From: Pagrus major
Taxonomy: Eukaryota; Chordata; Actinopteri; Spariformes; Sparidae
Reading direction: 5' to 3'
NCBI RefSeq assembly: GCF_040436345.1
Contig: NC_133218.1
Location: 7,123,539-7,187,538, forward strand
DNA length: 64,000 nt
Under the pieces are notes generated by a model. The model was not told where the DNA came from, searched no databases, and saw only the letters and a program-made list of their open reading frames with translations. This document shows, piece by piece, positions 1 to 14,244 of the stretch. A program made the position numbers and the translations under genes. Within the stretch, counting starts at the first letter, position 1; every line of letters begins with the position of its first letter.

Positions 1-3000
1 TCGTTTGTGACGCTGTGAAGTCTTCATGATGCAACACTCCCTCCATCTCTGTCACTACCTCCTCTAACACTCTCACTTTGAGTTACGCTTTGTCTAAAAG
101 AACATAGATTCACCCCACTGGACACCAATTTAATGCTAGTTTAGTTGCAGTTTAGCAGATATACTATGCTTATTGGACTGACAAACATCTGATATGTATT
201 ACTACTAACAAATCAGATTAAATTCCTGAAGCAAGACATGAGCTTGGTCCCAAGTCCTTACTATATACTAAATCTGAGCAGGGTCTGGGTACGTAATGTG
301 TTCACAATGGAAAAGTGACGGTAAGTAAATTAAAAACAGTCGGTTGTTTTCAGTTCATAGACACTATTCTCCCACAATGCAATGCACAAAGGAAATGGAG
401 GAGCTGCTCATAGCAGGAAGACATGTAAACACATTTTGAGGTTGGTGAAACAGCTCCATGAAACATTTTGATGTCCATATGTGAAGTTTGGTCAGCAGTG
501 ACACTCCAGAGTCACCTGTTAGTATAACATGGTTAAGTATGTTGATCTTTTTGGACTGCCAAAGAGCATACTAAGACAATGAGTATCTAGTACATACTGT
601 ATAGAATCAGTATGTACTATGGATTTGGGTCATGCCAAACCATGCATCTACAACCATGCTAGCAGCTCTGTGAGGTGATATTTAGGCACAGAAGTACTAG
701 CTAAATGCTTATTGTCTGCATCCAAACATGCTCAAAATGACAATGCTAACACACTGATGCTATAATTTTTACCATGCTCACTATCTTAGTTATGTATGCT
801 AGCCTTTGCTAATTAGCACTAAACATGGAGTACAGATGAGGTTGACTGTACTAAGTTTGCCAGGTATTTGGTCACAAATAAAGCAGTATTGGATAAGTTA
901 AAACAGTGACACTAGTTAAAAAGTTTAGGACCTCTTAGTAGTTACAGGGGAACGTGTCAAATGTTTAGGCAATCCATCCAGTTTTTCAAGACATCTCAGC
1001 CTGGCCCAAAGTGGTGGACAGACTGACCAACAATGGGATCCATACAATGGCTGAAGACTAACTGAAACTACTCGCTGAAAAGTCAAAGGATCATCAAAGT
1101 TATTATGATTAATTCTCTGGAGACCAGCTGTATTTAATTTTCATGGCAATCCATCCAATACAGGAAGATTAGCACACAAAGTCAGAAGTCAAATTCTGTT
1201 GCCTCACTTAAAGAGTTACTGTAATAAAAACAAATGATGTGCTCATGTTAGCTCAGCTAGCTCCTCTCAGCTACAACTGGGCTTTGGAGTAAAGATCATT
1301 ATCACCTCTTTTGCTGGTGACAAATAAAAAAGAAAAAAATATTGTTTTTTCTCTTTCTAATCAGTCTAATGAAAGTTTCACATAACACTTTAATCCAAGC
1401 AATTCATCTCTTCCCTCCGGCAGTCTTTATATCTCTCCTCCTCCTCTGTCCATCCACCTCACTCTGACATTCACTTCCTCTTTAACATGCTTAACATGTT
1501 TCATAGACAGACAGAAACACACACACGTTACAGTCGAGCTGACATGACACAAGGTCCTGCCGTCCCCATCCCCCACCTGCGGCCCTACTGGCTGTCACTC
1601 GTCTCGACTGACGGCTGCTGTAAGGCCTGAACTGCCAGGCTCAGGCTGTGGAGAGATTAAAGTCAGCAGGGAAAGAGGATTTACTCTCCACTGTTTTCTC
1701 TCTCACACACTCTCTCCTCTAACTCTATCTCCTCTCACTTGCTTTCTTTGTTTCACTTCATCTCCTTTCCAAGCCCAGGTAATAATCTATCCCATATACC
1801 TCGAAATTTACCTCAATGCCTCATCTGTAGTTGGCTGTTACAACAAAGCAACACTTCAGTTTCCAGCTGAACACTTTCCAGCTGGTGAAATCATCTGGCT
1901 CACAGGAGGTGATACTTTTCTGCACCGGTATTACACCTGGATAATCAGAGTGAGAAGCCATTACGGTTGAAATTTTGCCACCCACAGAAAACAGAAAAAA
2001 GATCATTACATCAACAAAATGAGGACAAAGGACATAAATATCATGATAACAGTCACAAGTGATGTCTATAAGTACAGAGCAAAAATACCACAGCAATGAG
2101 TGCTTCTCATCAAAGACTAAATTAGCAACAAATTCAAGCGTGATGGGAGAACATTGATATAAATGGAGACATTAAAAGGGCACCAATGAATTATTGATCA
2201 GAATATTAATGGCATTAATCCGAAAAGTTAAAGGGAGATGTGTAAACAGGATGAGAGGAGGTTTGGAAAGAGCAAGGACATGCCAAACCAGTAGGAACCT
2301 GAACACAGCAGCATATTCACCATTTAAAAGTCCAGCTGCTCATATGTGGAGTCCAACATCTGTTTTTCCTTTTTTATTTCTTTCGTCCTGGATTTGTTTC
2401 AATGGACATTCTTGTCTGTCTCTGTTTGCCTACATCATCGGCCACATCCATCAACACATCTTCTCCTTCCTACAAAGCCATCTAGTGCCAGCACACCACA
2501 CAGGCTACCACCTCATGTCATGTTAATGTGATTTGAACTAGGTGTGTTTGCTTCATAGCTTGTGTATGAATACATCGCAGCATAACAGAGCTGCGTACAG
2601 TTATGGCTCAGAGCTCCAGAAGAGGGACTGGATTAGCACTGTCATAGGCTGACATGATTAACACAAAGCTACACAGCCCCAATTGTGGAGGAATCCAACA
2701 AAAAGCTATTTCAGGCAACAAAGAAAAAATCCTGTCGAAGCATACAAATGGAAAATTCCACTCTGAGAACACAAAAAACAGTTGAAAATACAGCATGCCT
2801 TTGTGTGAACAAGAGACTGTGAGAGCTGTCAGTGATTGTTGGGAAGTCACTGTTTTCACCAGCAGGTTTAAAGTGAAAACAGTGAAAAAACTCAAAATAA
2901 CGTTTGCAATGTATACATTCTAATGAAAAACTATGTATTACAAACTGATAAGACTGATAGATGGACACAAAACTGCAGTTTTCAGTCTCATTCATATACA

Positions 3001-5075
3001 GTACAGTATGTGTTTTCAGTGTATCAGTGCATCAGTATAATGCACTTGACATGCAGTGACTGTGTTGCACCTACTCATAATACGGAATAGTTACCCAGGG
3101 ACCTTTAAAATGTGATTTATTTCCTGTTTAAACAGGATGTGTTGGACATAACACCAACATAAGATTAGGAGAAAAGAGGCACCTTGATTTGAAAGGAAGG
3201 GCAGATTCCGGGACTATAAGTTTCTATAAATTAGAAGCTAAATATAAGCATAATGATAGCTGTGGACATTGATCACACGGCTCAACTTCTGCCCAAAGTC
3301 TGTGAGCAGATTGAAGGGTATAAGAAATACTTTAGGTTTTTAAAAAAGCAAAAAATACGAGACAGATATGGAGCACAGATTATTAAACAGTAGTCTCCCT
3401 TCATCACAACTCATGCAGCCAAACATAGTTCACACACACTTCAGTACACACTTCTGTGCAAATAAAATGTCACATTTAAAGCTTTTCTGTCTCATCATGC
3501 ACCTTTGTGTTATGAACCAAGTCCAAAATACAGCAGACTTTAATCAGGTTACAGCATTTTGAAGTGAAATCAGCACTTCAGCCACAGTCTCACCCACAAC
3601 ACCAGAAAAGGTAATGGAATTGAAACCAGGAAGATGACTGCAAGGGACACTAACAGTCCTAAACAGACAGACAACACAAATGTTCAATTTACATAGATGT
3701 TTGAGTTCTCTTAACATCAACCTAAAGAGAGTCATAGGAAAATAAGTCATGATACATTTGAGAGATGTTATTAAAAATGCTGTTTTATATTTAATCTCAT
3801 TTGTATGAATTAATTAAAAAACTCAGGTAGATTAATGCAGCCTATTTTGTATGAAGGATACATGCCTAGAAGGGGAAATCAACAATGCCTTCCACTGCAT
3901 GCAGGACTCATTCAGGAGAGATGCAGGATAAAAAAGATGAAGTCACGCTTGTTTACCATCCCTCACTGTAGCAGATTGTCAGGCTGCCGTGATAAACTGC
4001 CTCGACTCTGAACCGAGTAGACTGCTATCAATCAAGTGCTGTGTTCAGTTGAGATAAACAATGTTGGTGAAGGAAATAGGACATTAGGACACTCTGGCTG
4101 CACTGAAATTCAGAGTCGGGGAAACCAGGTCAGCTTGTCAGTTTTAAAGTTGTATGTTTCTCACGGGTTTATAGAAGCACTAACCTAAATCTGAGGGATT
4201 TTTAGAATAGCTGCTGCACTTTTCTCTCTCGTTCATGCATTGTTTTTGTGGATTAGTGAGAGAGGTGGTGGGAATGAGACGGTGGGCACAGTGAGACTGA
4301 AAATTAGCATTGCTATTTCTGTAACACTCCTTTTCTTTGTATAATTGTGAGCAAAGGCGCTCATGTAGAATTGAACAGTACAAAAGTGAACCCTGGGCAG
4401 CCGGTGGGTTTCTGGCAGGGGAACCCTACAGGAAGAACATGCGTGAAGGAGCAGTAATGGAAAGATTTCGACACAGTGAGATTTCTTTTTTAATTCTTAT
4501 TCATGCACACCTCTTTGCTCAGCAGTACTGCACAGCAGACACTGAAGGTAATAGAGGTGACCAAACCTACTGATTCTGAACGACAGGGCAGAAATCACTT
4601 CTTCTCTTATTCCCTTTCTCCCTCCTCTATTTGCAAAAGGCTTGACCTCCTGTCTTCCATCCATCCTTATCTCTCCTCTTGAAAATTAGAACAGTACATA
4701 AACTAGACGGCAGCTTAAAACTTTAGAACAATCTCTGTAATTATAACGCAGACATGCTACCAATGAGTTCTCTCTTATGTACGTTTAAACTGAAAGTGAA
4801 GGAGACTGCGGTCACACATTATTTCACATTATAAATAACGTGTGTGTGTGTGTGTGTCTGTGTTCTTTGAAGGTTAACATCTCTCTACCCTCAAAAACTG
4901 ACAACATCACACAGGGAGAACTTGTTCAAGGACAAGGAGGAGAGGAGCAGAGGGTGGACAAGGTTGTGTGTTTGTGCGTAGGTGTGTGGGAGGGTCCAAC
5001 ATCTTAGCACATCAAAGCAGAACCATGTTTCATTATTCACAGGATAAAACCAGGTCAACGTTATTAATGCAACAG

Positions 5076-5076
<1 letters not shown>
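1..5076. other. Gene-free AT-rich DNA
   Basis: No ORF with recognisable protein similarity, no RNA gene and no complete transposon. Minor items are a perfect 12-bp inverted repeat with an 8-nt loop (588-619) and a short (TG)n near 4840. Confidence 0.5.
588..619. repeat. Short perfect inverted repeat
   Basis: tagtacatactg and its exact reverse complement cagtatgtacta flank an 8-nt spacer. Similar TAGTATGTA palindromes occur near 24850, so this is probably a fragment of a dispersed element. Confidence 0.6.

Positions 5077-5160
<84 letters not shown>
5077..5160. repeat. (TG)n microsatellite
   Basis: About 84 bp of nearly pure TG with two interruptions. The Cys-Val ORFs that cross it are artefacts. 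Confidence 0.95.
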
Positions 5161-5163
<3 letters not shown>

Positions 5164-5715
5164 GAGTTACAGCCTGGGTACATACAGTACATACAGTGCA
5201 GTGTGTTTACATGTTTGTGTCTGTGCAGAAATGTCTGTATATATCTCCATCATTATTGCAGCAGTTGGTCTATGTGTGTGCCAGATTACATTATTCATTT
5301 TCATAGATTTTTTTCATTCTATCTAATCAATGTATCTAATAGTGTAACTGTGACTGTCTGGGTTCCTAACCTGGTTTAACAAAGGAAGTTTACCTTAAAA
5401 CTCCCACAGACATTAAGCCTAAAGGTTCAAAAGATGCTACTTACATTATAAAACATCAGATTGTACTGTAGGTACAAACAGTTTGCCTTCGTTCATCATC
5501 TTTCTGTGATTTAAATAACTGTGCTCATGTGGATATGAGGCACAATAACCAATCACATTGATGGAACACATTTGGATTTATAGGTGCTTAACCTAATGTT
5601 CTTTGGCGTCTAATATTTTAGCACTACATTTGCCTGCCGTAGAGGTTATAGCATATATTTAAACACTATGAAATGAGTGAAGAGCAGCACCGCACTTTAG
5701 TGGTGTACACTAAAT

Positions 5716-6402
5716 GCGTTTACATGCACCCTAATATTCCACTAAAAATCAGAATAACAATCGCAATAAAAATGCCTCATGTAACCACCTCAATCAAATA
5801 AGGTTGATCCGATCCGGCCCGATCTGAATGAATTTATAATCAGATCGAGAGGGGCGGTGTAAACCTTTGATAATCTGTTGAATAGACCAAGTTAACACTT
5901 AATTTGATCGTTTCTCTCTGGTTGAAATAAATATATTCTTTCTGCACATGTTCACCTCTCGTGGAAGTAATATTAGGTGACATTTCCACGAGGGACAGAA
6001 ACGTGGAGGTAGAAAAACAGAACTGGTCTGTGGCCGATAAAACTATTTTCTTTTTCTGGGATCTGAAAGTGATTTAAGGCTTGAACGCCTCAATGGCTGA
6101 AATCCTCGAAACAGCGAGTTCAAGTGCTTGAAAAGATGAACAAAGAAGAAATGCACCAATCTAGAAAGGCAAACATTGCTCCCAGGATATAGTGTGGGTC
6201 CAATCTTAAAAAAAAAAAAATATTAACAGGCTGAGCAAATGAATGATTGGATGAATTGAACTTTCAAAATAAAGTTAGGAAAAAAAAAAATTTCTTCTTC
6301 TATCATATTTGCGACAGATTAGATGCTTCACAGCAGGTGGAACCACTCTGCACATTTAAAAAAAGTTATGTTCTGATAAAATGCTTTGGTGCATGTAAAC
6401 GC
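5716..6402. mobile_element. TIR-bounded non-autonomous DNA element, about 690 bp
   Basis: The ends are a perfect 15-bp inverted repeat: gcgtttacatgcacc at 5716-5730 and ggtgcatgtaaacgc at 6388-6402. The interior is AT-rich with no transposase ORF. Termini of the GTTTACATGCAC type are frequent in fish genomes. No clear target-site duplication was found, so the class is open. Confidence 0.65.
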
Positions 6403-6471
6403 TAGATAAAAATAAATATTGTCTATGTAACCACAACTAATATTGCCTCATAGCAATGGCCTGGGCCTTTT

Positions 6472-6705
6472 CTGAGTGGAGTTTGCATGTGCTCTATTTG
6501 TCCGTTGCCTGAGTGCTTCAGCTTCCTCCCAAAGTCCAAAGAAATGCAGGTAAGGTTAATTGCTGGCTCTTAATTGCCTCTAGATGTGAATGTGAGCATG
6601 AATGGTTGTTTGTGTCTATGTGTCAGTCCTGTGATGAACTGGCAACCTGTGCTGCCGGATGTACCCTGCTACTCGCCCAGTGCTACAGCCTCCCAGAAAA
6701 CACTT
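6472..6705 (+). repeat. Dispersed fish repeat (GGAGTTTGCATG... family)
   Basis: It contains the ordered motifs ggagtttgcatgt, cttcctcccaaagtccaaag, atgcaggtaaggttaattg, tgtgaatgtgagcatgaatg, gtgatgaactggcaacctg and ctcgcccagtg, a layout I recognise from a very common teleost repeat. A second copy is at about 50920-51435. It is followed by (CA)n at 6761-6783. Confidence 0.7.
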
Positions 6706-9700
6706 ATCCTGGCGTCAGAAAGACTCTTGTTAAGATGGAGAGGCTGATACCCTTCAATTACACACACACACACACACACACACGTAAACACAAAACACAC
6801 TACATACGCCGCTATATTCACTGATGCCTTGTCAGTTGATTTGAAGCTGCCTGCTCGGGACCAAAACAGAGCAATACATTTAATCAAACCTGTCAGGACT
6901 CAAGAGGATGAAGCACCTGCTGACACTCTATATACTGTATAACACCATCCATTCTCTATTCTCAGACAACCTTCAGATTATATTAGGTACATCCACACAA
7001 CATGGAGGTTTTTCTGCAGTCTATCACTTCCTGTAGCTCACGTTTCAATGTTCGTCTTGATGTTGGGCTGCGTCTCTGGCAGAATTAGTTCCATCTAATC
7101 ACTTTATTCACATTGTGACAACATTTGAGTTGTATCCCATCTTCTAGAAGATATGTTTATATTGTTCTAAATTGTTTTCCCAAATATGTTATGGTGACAA
7201 ACATGGACTTGGTCAGAGGCAAGTTCTCTTAAATGAATGAAGTGCTTCGTTTAAGGACCACATGTAATTGCAGGGAGGTAGTTAGGGTATATGGTGGGCA
7301 TACAAAGTGCAGCACCAAAGGTTAGAAAAGGATTGTTAAAACTCACGATACAAAAGAATACTTTTAGTCCATACTTTGTTTGGTCACTGTTTCAATCAAT
7401 CTTCTAGCTAGCAAGCAAAACTTAATTCATACAGCACATTTGACTCCAAGGCAAATGAAAGTGTGTTTTTACACTATGGGTATAACATGCAGCAAATGAG
7501 GCTGGAGCACTGTGGCTCTGACCTTTATACTGCTGCTGCTGCTTGTTGTTTGTTGAGGACCTGATTGTCGATTAATTCATCTACTATTAAAATAGAATAT
7601 TTATCGTTAGACTACAGAAAATAAAATGTATTAGTCATATATTTTACTTCCATTACACATAGACCAATATTGTTAGTTTAGTGAAGTTTTTCACAGGCAT
7701 ATACACAGACCAAGCATACATACTGTACCTCCCTGCTGACCTATGAGTAGTAAACAGATGCCAAGATGTGACCGGGCCACGGAGCATGATGGGAGCCTAA
7801 GGGCTAAACTATTCAGACAGTACACCCACCGCTTCATGCCTGACTGCTCATATACCATACATGTACCAACACACACACAAATGCATGGACGTAACAGGAT
7901 TTACAAGTCTAACACAGACACACACAAAAGTGGCTTGGTGTCCTAGCTAGTGTTATTAATGCAAGTAAATATAATTTTAGGATGCATTTAAACAAAAAAA
8001 ATCTCCCTGAATAAACTGAAACCAAAACTATTTGAGAGGAAGATGTGTCTGTTTTATCTTCACTGACAAAAAATAGGGCCTGCAGTCATTTCAGTGTGAC
8101 TGTTCCTGTTGCTTTATCACTTTTTTATCCCATTTGACTTCAAAAGCACACAGTGAAATGATAAGGACAGTGTTAAGATCTAAATTATTTTTAATCTAGA
8201 TGCAATCAGTCACAATTTGCACACAAGAAGACCAGATTTATAAATAACTTCAAACATGTTTGTCTAAAGACAACTGGATAGAAAGATTCACCTTTACTAG
8301 TTACAAGAGCAGCATTCTGTGTAAGTATAAGTGTAAGATGGATTTAACTGTATAACACTGCCCTCAAAATGTTACATGTTCTAGATCTTTTCTGAAACTT
8401 TCATGTGAATAAAATGTATTCGAGCCAGAGATACCACTTCCTCATTATTTCACTTTCAATTCCTATTCAGTAACACATCAAAAAGTTAAAACTAGGTTTC
8501 CACCCACACTGAAGATAAAAATACTTTTAGATTCAAAGTACTCAAAACTGCAGGATGGATGTCAGATGTTCAGAGAACAGCTTCATAATCAAGCCTTCTG
8601 ATTCTATCCACGTTGACCACAGTGGTTGAATGTGAACAGTGCAAGCTAGAAAAGCTCATACCATGCTGGTTTTCTGCCCACAGCATCGCCCGCCGTGACA
8701 ATATGGCCTCAACGAATTAAAACATTCCCTATGGAGAGACAGGAAGGACACACAGAGAGAAATCTGCTGCGGAAAATCACTGAGGAAATCAGAAGGGTAA
8801 ATGCCTGAGTGTGTAATTTATGAGCAATTTTCCAGTGAAATGTCACCAAAATGGACACCTTAGACATTATTATCCTCAAAGCAATTGTCTATAATATGCC
8901 ACGACTTTGCATTTCCTTTAGTTTTCTATAATGACAGGCCCAAGGGGCTAATTTTCCCACTAAACTTTCCCATAACACACAGTAACTGCACACAGCTGCC
9001 ACTCAGTGACTGCGCAAAGAGGTACAAGGTCACAATCTGACCACCTGGCAGCTGGTGTAAAAATGCACCATTTAAAATGCCCGGCTCCAGTTTTAACACC
9101 TCTGCTGTGACGGAGGATTACGAGACCCAAATGACAAATGGTTCCCAGCATTCAGGCATTTTTGTTATAGCTGAGCAGGGATGATGGAGCAGATTGCATT
9201 TCTGACATTTCCTCGTTACGTAATCTAAAGGAGGACGCATGGACAGAGAGCTTCGGCAGGCGGACTAGGATTGAGACAGGCAGATTAAGCAGAGACATGG
9301 ACGGACGGGAAAACAGACATGTGCAGAGGTGGAGTGGTGAGTCAGACAAGAAGGAAAATAAACATTAACCTACACATTTAAACTGTTTAGATACATATTT
9401 GAACTCTATCAGAGGGTAAATCCTTTATAAGATGATGCTTCAAGCGTCTGCAGCCACCTACAGGCATCTTCTCAAATTCTATCATCTGTCAACTCTTACT
9501 GAAAGTCAACACCTTCTCAATAAATTAGGCAGACAGAATGATGTGCAGGCACCCAGATATGCGGGCAGGGAAACATGGTGGTGTGGGACGTACAGGAGAT
9601 TCAAAGCAATCATCTGTGGCCTGCAGGGATAATCACTGCAAAGCCCCACTGTCCCATTCACTGAGGATAAAACCCACTGGATTAATCTGTAGGCCTACAG

Positions 9701-10519
9701 AATACACACACACACACATAGAGATGCTTCACAACACTTACATAACACATGGACCACTCTCCCTCTCTTTTACTTTGCCTCCCTTGTACATGTTTTCCCT
9801 TTTCTTTCACTTTGGCATTCACAGTCTCTCTCTCGCTTCTGCTCGCGCTAACACACACAAAACCTAGAATGCACACAAACACACACACACTCCACCACCC
9901 CCTCCTTTCCACCATTTCTTCTCCTCTATCCTCCCGCTTGCACACATTCAAAGGACACCTGTCAACATGCTGCGCTGTACATGTTGTTCATTTATACACT
10001 CACACATACACAGTGATGACAGGCGCATATAGTACAGTACATATTCAAATAAATATAGGTACCTATACGCACACAATACGCTATACATTCATAAGACATA
10101 CAGGATGAAAAGAGACATGTAAACAATGACTGCTTATTGCGCATATGCACAAATACAGACAATATAATTACAGTATACATCACACACACGTGTTGTACAC
10201 AGATCCTTTCTATCAGACAAACTGTTTATTCCATTGAAATTTTGACTGATTTTAATGTTGCAAAGATAAAAATCATGACCTTATCACCTCCTTAAAGTCT
10301 TACTCAGACTGAATGAACAACAAAAACTCAACATTAACCTCTCCTGAAAGGTGAGAGAGGAGGTTGACAAGCATCCTACAGAGTGTAGCCGCTGTACCAG
10401 CAGAGTCGGGTTACTACAGATCCGCTATGTCATCCTGATCAATAAGAGGAGGACATATCACAATTTCAAACATCTAAAATGATCCATTTTTTTGATGGAG
10501 TATCAGGATCAGAATACAG

Positions 10520-10570
<51 letters not shown>

Positions 10571-10812
10571 TCTGTCTCTGTTCCTATGAAGGGAACTACG
10601 GGTTTGTTGGGGCAAGAAACTATGTTCACATCCCTCTAAATGATGCTTTCATAACTACACGTGTAGGTGGAATTTCCTAGTAAACAAAGAAACATTGAAA
10701 TGTATTGTGTGATTCCTTGATGTCTAACAAGCGGGTTGAAAGCATTTCCTTCTTTATAATACATTTGTAAAGGCATTTTATTTTATATTTTAAACTGTGC
10801 ATTGTTTACATC
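6706..10812. other. Gene-free DNA with microsatellites
   Basis: No supported gene. Contains (CA)n at 6761-6783, CA-rich low-complexity DNA at 9700-10020 and (GT)n at 10522-10568. ORFs here are low-complexity or chance. Confidence 0.5.
10522..10568. repeat. (GT)n microsatellite
   Basis: About 23 units of uninterrupted GT. Confidence 0.95.
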
Positions 10813-11135
10813 TACAGCTGCACAATTAATAGAAACATTATCCAAATCTCATTATAGCTAACTGCAATATCTAAATCGCTGGAGCTACAATTATTTGATA
10901 AAAATAAAATGTGTCAAATACATACCATTATAAATGACACATTTTGGTGTTATAGAGATGTGCTGGCATACAAATCATGTTCACGCAGGGGGCAGGCTTG
11001 TTAAGTATGGACCCCAGCAAAAATCATACCATCATTTTATTAATTTTTTCTGTGAAAATGAAATATTATCATTCCTGATTGCGATATCTGTCCAAAAAAA
11101 TCGCAATATGATTTTGTGCATAATGTTCAGCCCTA
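10813..11135. mobile_element. hAT-like MITE with 8-bp target-site duplication
   Basis: 323 bp beginning tacagctgcacaatt and ending gttcagcccta (degenerate TAGGGCTG-type inverted termini). It is flanked by tttacatc (10805-10812) and tttacatt (11136-11143), an 8-bp duplication with one mismatch, as expected for hAT elements. The right end shares cgcaatatgatttt with the element at 55439-55687. No transposase. Confidence 0.75.
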
Positions 11136-11143
11136 TTTACATT

Positions 11144-11935
11144 CATGTTTTACTTGCTAACAGTCGTCTTCAACGCTGCCTTTGCTGGTGCAATTTGTGG
11201 TATGTTACCAATCGTTGTACATCAGCAGAATACAATGAAACCAGTGGCAAGAATGTGTTTTGCTGGATGTGCATGTGCATCCTCATGAATGTGCAAGATA
11301 AAAACAATATAAACCAACTTGTAAAAGCATTGCACCGTAACACAACTAGTAATCAAAAGCTCCACTGAACACCGTAGCGCTGCGTTACATTTCCAGAGAT
11401 GAGACAAAGTCATTGTTTTGCAAACTTTCAAAGGAAAAAAGGACTGAAGAGGACTGAACAGCCTTTAATTGTGCAAACAGTCTCTTTTTTCCTTTGAAGG
11501 TTTGCTGTCCTCGAGCTGAGAAGCATCTGTTTCAGCTGCATCTTGCTGGAAGATGCATGGAGAACCCTGTTTCTCATTGTTTTTCAAGTCAAAGGAAAGT
11601 CTCAAAGCCAATTCTGTGTTTCAATTAAGTATTTGTCTTCTAGTCCATCCTGCAAAAGTGACTCAATGCATGCTTTTTTTCTAACATAAGTTCTAATCGT
11701 CATGCCTGGGGAGGATATAAAGTCTTTCCAAGTCAAAAGGCTAAAGTCTTAATTCACAAGTCATTGGTATTAACGTCAAGTAAGTCTCTTTTGGTTTTGT
11801 TGAGTCTAAAATCATGTGACTCAAGTCAACACCTCTGTAAGCACAAAAGATTTAAGTCTAAATACACACTGTGTGGGTGAGCCCAAAACATCCTGCAGGG
11901 TTTCTAAAAACATCTGCTCCTTCCAGACAAGATGG
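11144..11935. other. Gene-free DNA
   Basis: Nothing recognisable. The ORFs are short and chance-like. Confidence 0.4.
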
Positions 11936-12155
11936 AATGGTAAATGGTCTTGCATTTCTATAGTGCTTTACCAGTCTGCCCCTACTGACTGCTCAAAGCG
12001 CTTTACACAACACTTATCACATTCACCCGTTCACACACCGATGGCAGAGGCTGCCATGCACGGTGCATGCATCCAACTGCTCATCAGGAGCAATTTGGGG
12101 TTCAGTATCTTGCTCAAGGACACTTCGACATGCAGCTGGGGGATGATGTGCCAAC
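11936..12155 (+). repeat. Dispersed fish repeat (tatagtgcttt...caaggacacttcgacatg)
   Basis: It contains catttctatagtgcttt, ctcaaagcgctttacaca, cacattcacccgttcacac, ggagcaatttggggttcag and ctcaaggacacttcgacatg in order, a repeat found in many spiny-rayed fish genomes. The 133-codon ORF across it is not a gene. Confidence 0.7.
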
Positions 12156-14147
12156 ATCAACAGGTTTTAAGAGTTCATGTCCAAAACCAATCTGTATATA
12201 AAAATCCCACAGGGTAAAAAAGGCAGCAGTTGCCAAGACTGGACTGTGAATCAATCTCCCTGCTCATTTTAGTGCTGAAAACTAATAAGTGAGCAACATG
12301 CAATGAAAGAGAAGATTGTGATCACAGTGCATTCTTGGATGTCACTGTTTTTCTACCATCTGGCATTTTTTTATAGCAGATTACATTGAAATTCAACAAG
12401 GAGAGAACAAGATGAATAAATTAAACTGTGTGACTGTTTGAAAGGGATCATAGGAAATGTCTGTTTTCAACAGATGTAGCAGGACCGGGCGGGAGGCTGG
12501 TGGTGATTTCTCACCTTTCTGGGTGTCAGTCGAGACAGGAATTATTTTCTCACCGGGAAAGTGATTATTTGCGCACCCTGGGTTCATGTTCACCGTAACA
12601 TTTCATCTGCTTCACTACTATTCAGAGTCTCTTCAAAACACCTGTTTCACCCATAGCATGAACAAAGTAAAAGCAGCATTTCACAGACAAGCTGAGGTTT
12701 AACAGTTAGCTAGACATTTAAACTACCAGGTAGAGTAGAATAGAAAGGTAGCAGCTGCTTCATTGTACAACTGAATTTTGCAAGCAGTAATATGTTGATT
12801 TAACTGATATTTGTGGTCAGACATATAAACAAAAACCTCTCCAGAAACTCCAAACATTCATTGTTAAGTTAAGTTCTGCTATATTAAAAACATGATATAT
12901 ATTAGCATAGAAATAAAATGCAAAATCAAACCAGGTTGGATGTGTTTTAGTTGGCGAAGTGTATGTTGAGTGCTTCAAGGTCATATCCTGCCCTAATTGA
13001 AATATCTGTTTACTGGTTACAGGTAACACAAGGCTGCCAAACAAAAGCGACACACACGTGTTGACCTGCATAGGAGTCGGTGTGATTTCTTTCTCTTCAT
13101 TGATATCAACACAGTTACAGGTCTAAAACAAAGTCCTGCCTTGAATAATAAACAACAGGCCATCGTTTATTATCCACCATTTCTTATTCTTACAAATCAT
13201 TTCACAACTTCAAAACATCATTAGTTCACAAAGACACAAGAAAGGCTTTATTTCCTGGTCCTGGTCAGTCTATGAATATTTTTTGGAAATTAGCCTTTAC
13301 CAATCTTTTTAAGGAGAAAGACTGAGTCTGAGCTGTAACTCGTTGTTCCTGTGTCCTCACATGGAGACTCAGGAGACAAACTGCTGACAAACTTTTATTG
13401 TGCCACATAACAACAGCACTTTGGCTTTTCTACTGAGTGCACAAAATACACAACTCTCTCCACAACACAGGATGGAAATTACATGTAACCATTAATGCCA
13501 CCCTATTTCAGCTCTGGTTATGTTCAAAACATTAAGGGAGAAGGTCGGAACTGTGGAAATCACTACATATCAGTCCAAAATAGCCAGAATCAACACCACT
13601 GTGATCATGACTACTTCTTTGGGCAAAACTAAGAGACCATGCAGAACAATGCCCATCTCAATTTCTATCCATAAGTAGCCTGCAAAAATCTGCAACACAG
13701 AAGAACATGTTTTCCAATGCAGACACTATACATGAACTTCTGCACAGCACTTTTTCACCCACTTGCTTTAGGAAAACGAAGACTTGGAGGTATATTTGAA
13801 TATTACAGCTCTGATTTGAACTGCTCCTGTGTTTGTGTCACACAGTGCTCCGGAGCTGTCCGCGGTGCTGAACATCACTCCTCCTGCAAAAGGCTGTGAA
13901 CCCTCAGCCTCACTACAAGCCTTCAGAAACACGAGAAACATCTTCACCGTGGGTGGTTTATCCCTTAATTTAATCCTTACAACAAACAACTACTTTAATC
14001 TTGTCAGGTATTTAAGACGAAGCTCCCGCACAAACACCGGTTTGATACAGAAAACGCCACCAAGTGTGCTCCTTTCAGCACATGGATAGGCACTAAGAGA
14101 CGACAGCAACATCACAGGAACATTTATAATATTTATGCCACTATATA

Positions 14148-14244
<97 letters not shown>

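Noticed and set aside
5077..5330. Cys-Val repeat ORFs
   Set aside because: Translation of a (TG)n microsatellite. The same holds for the ORFs over 22941-23156, 30461-30643 and 34493-34708, apart from real exon parts.
11816..12217. 133-codon plus-strand ORF as a gene
   Set aside because: It overlaps a recognised dispersed fish repeat and has no protein similarity.
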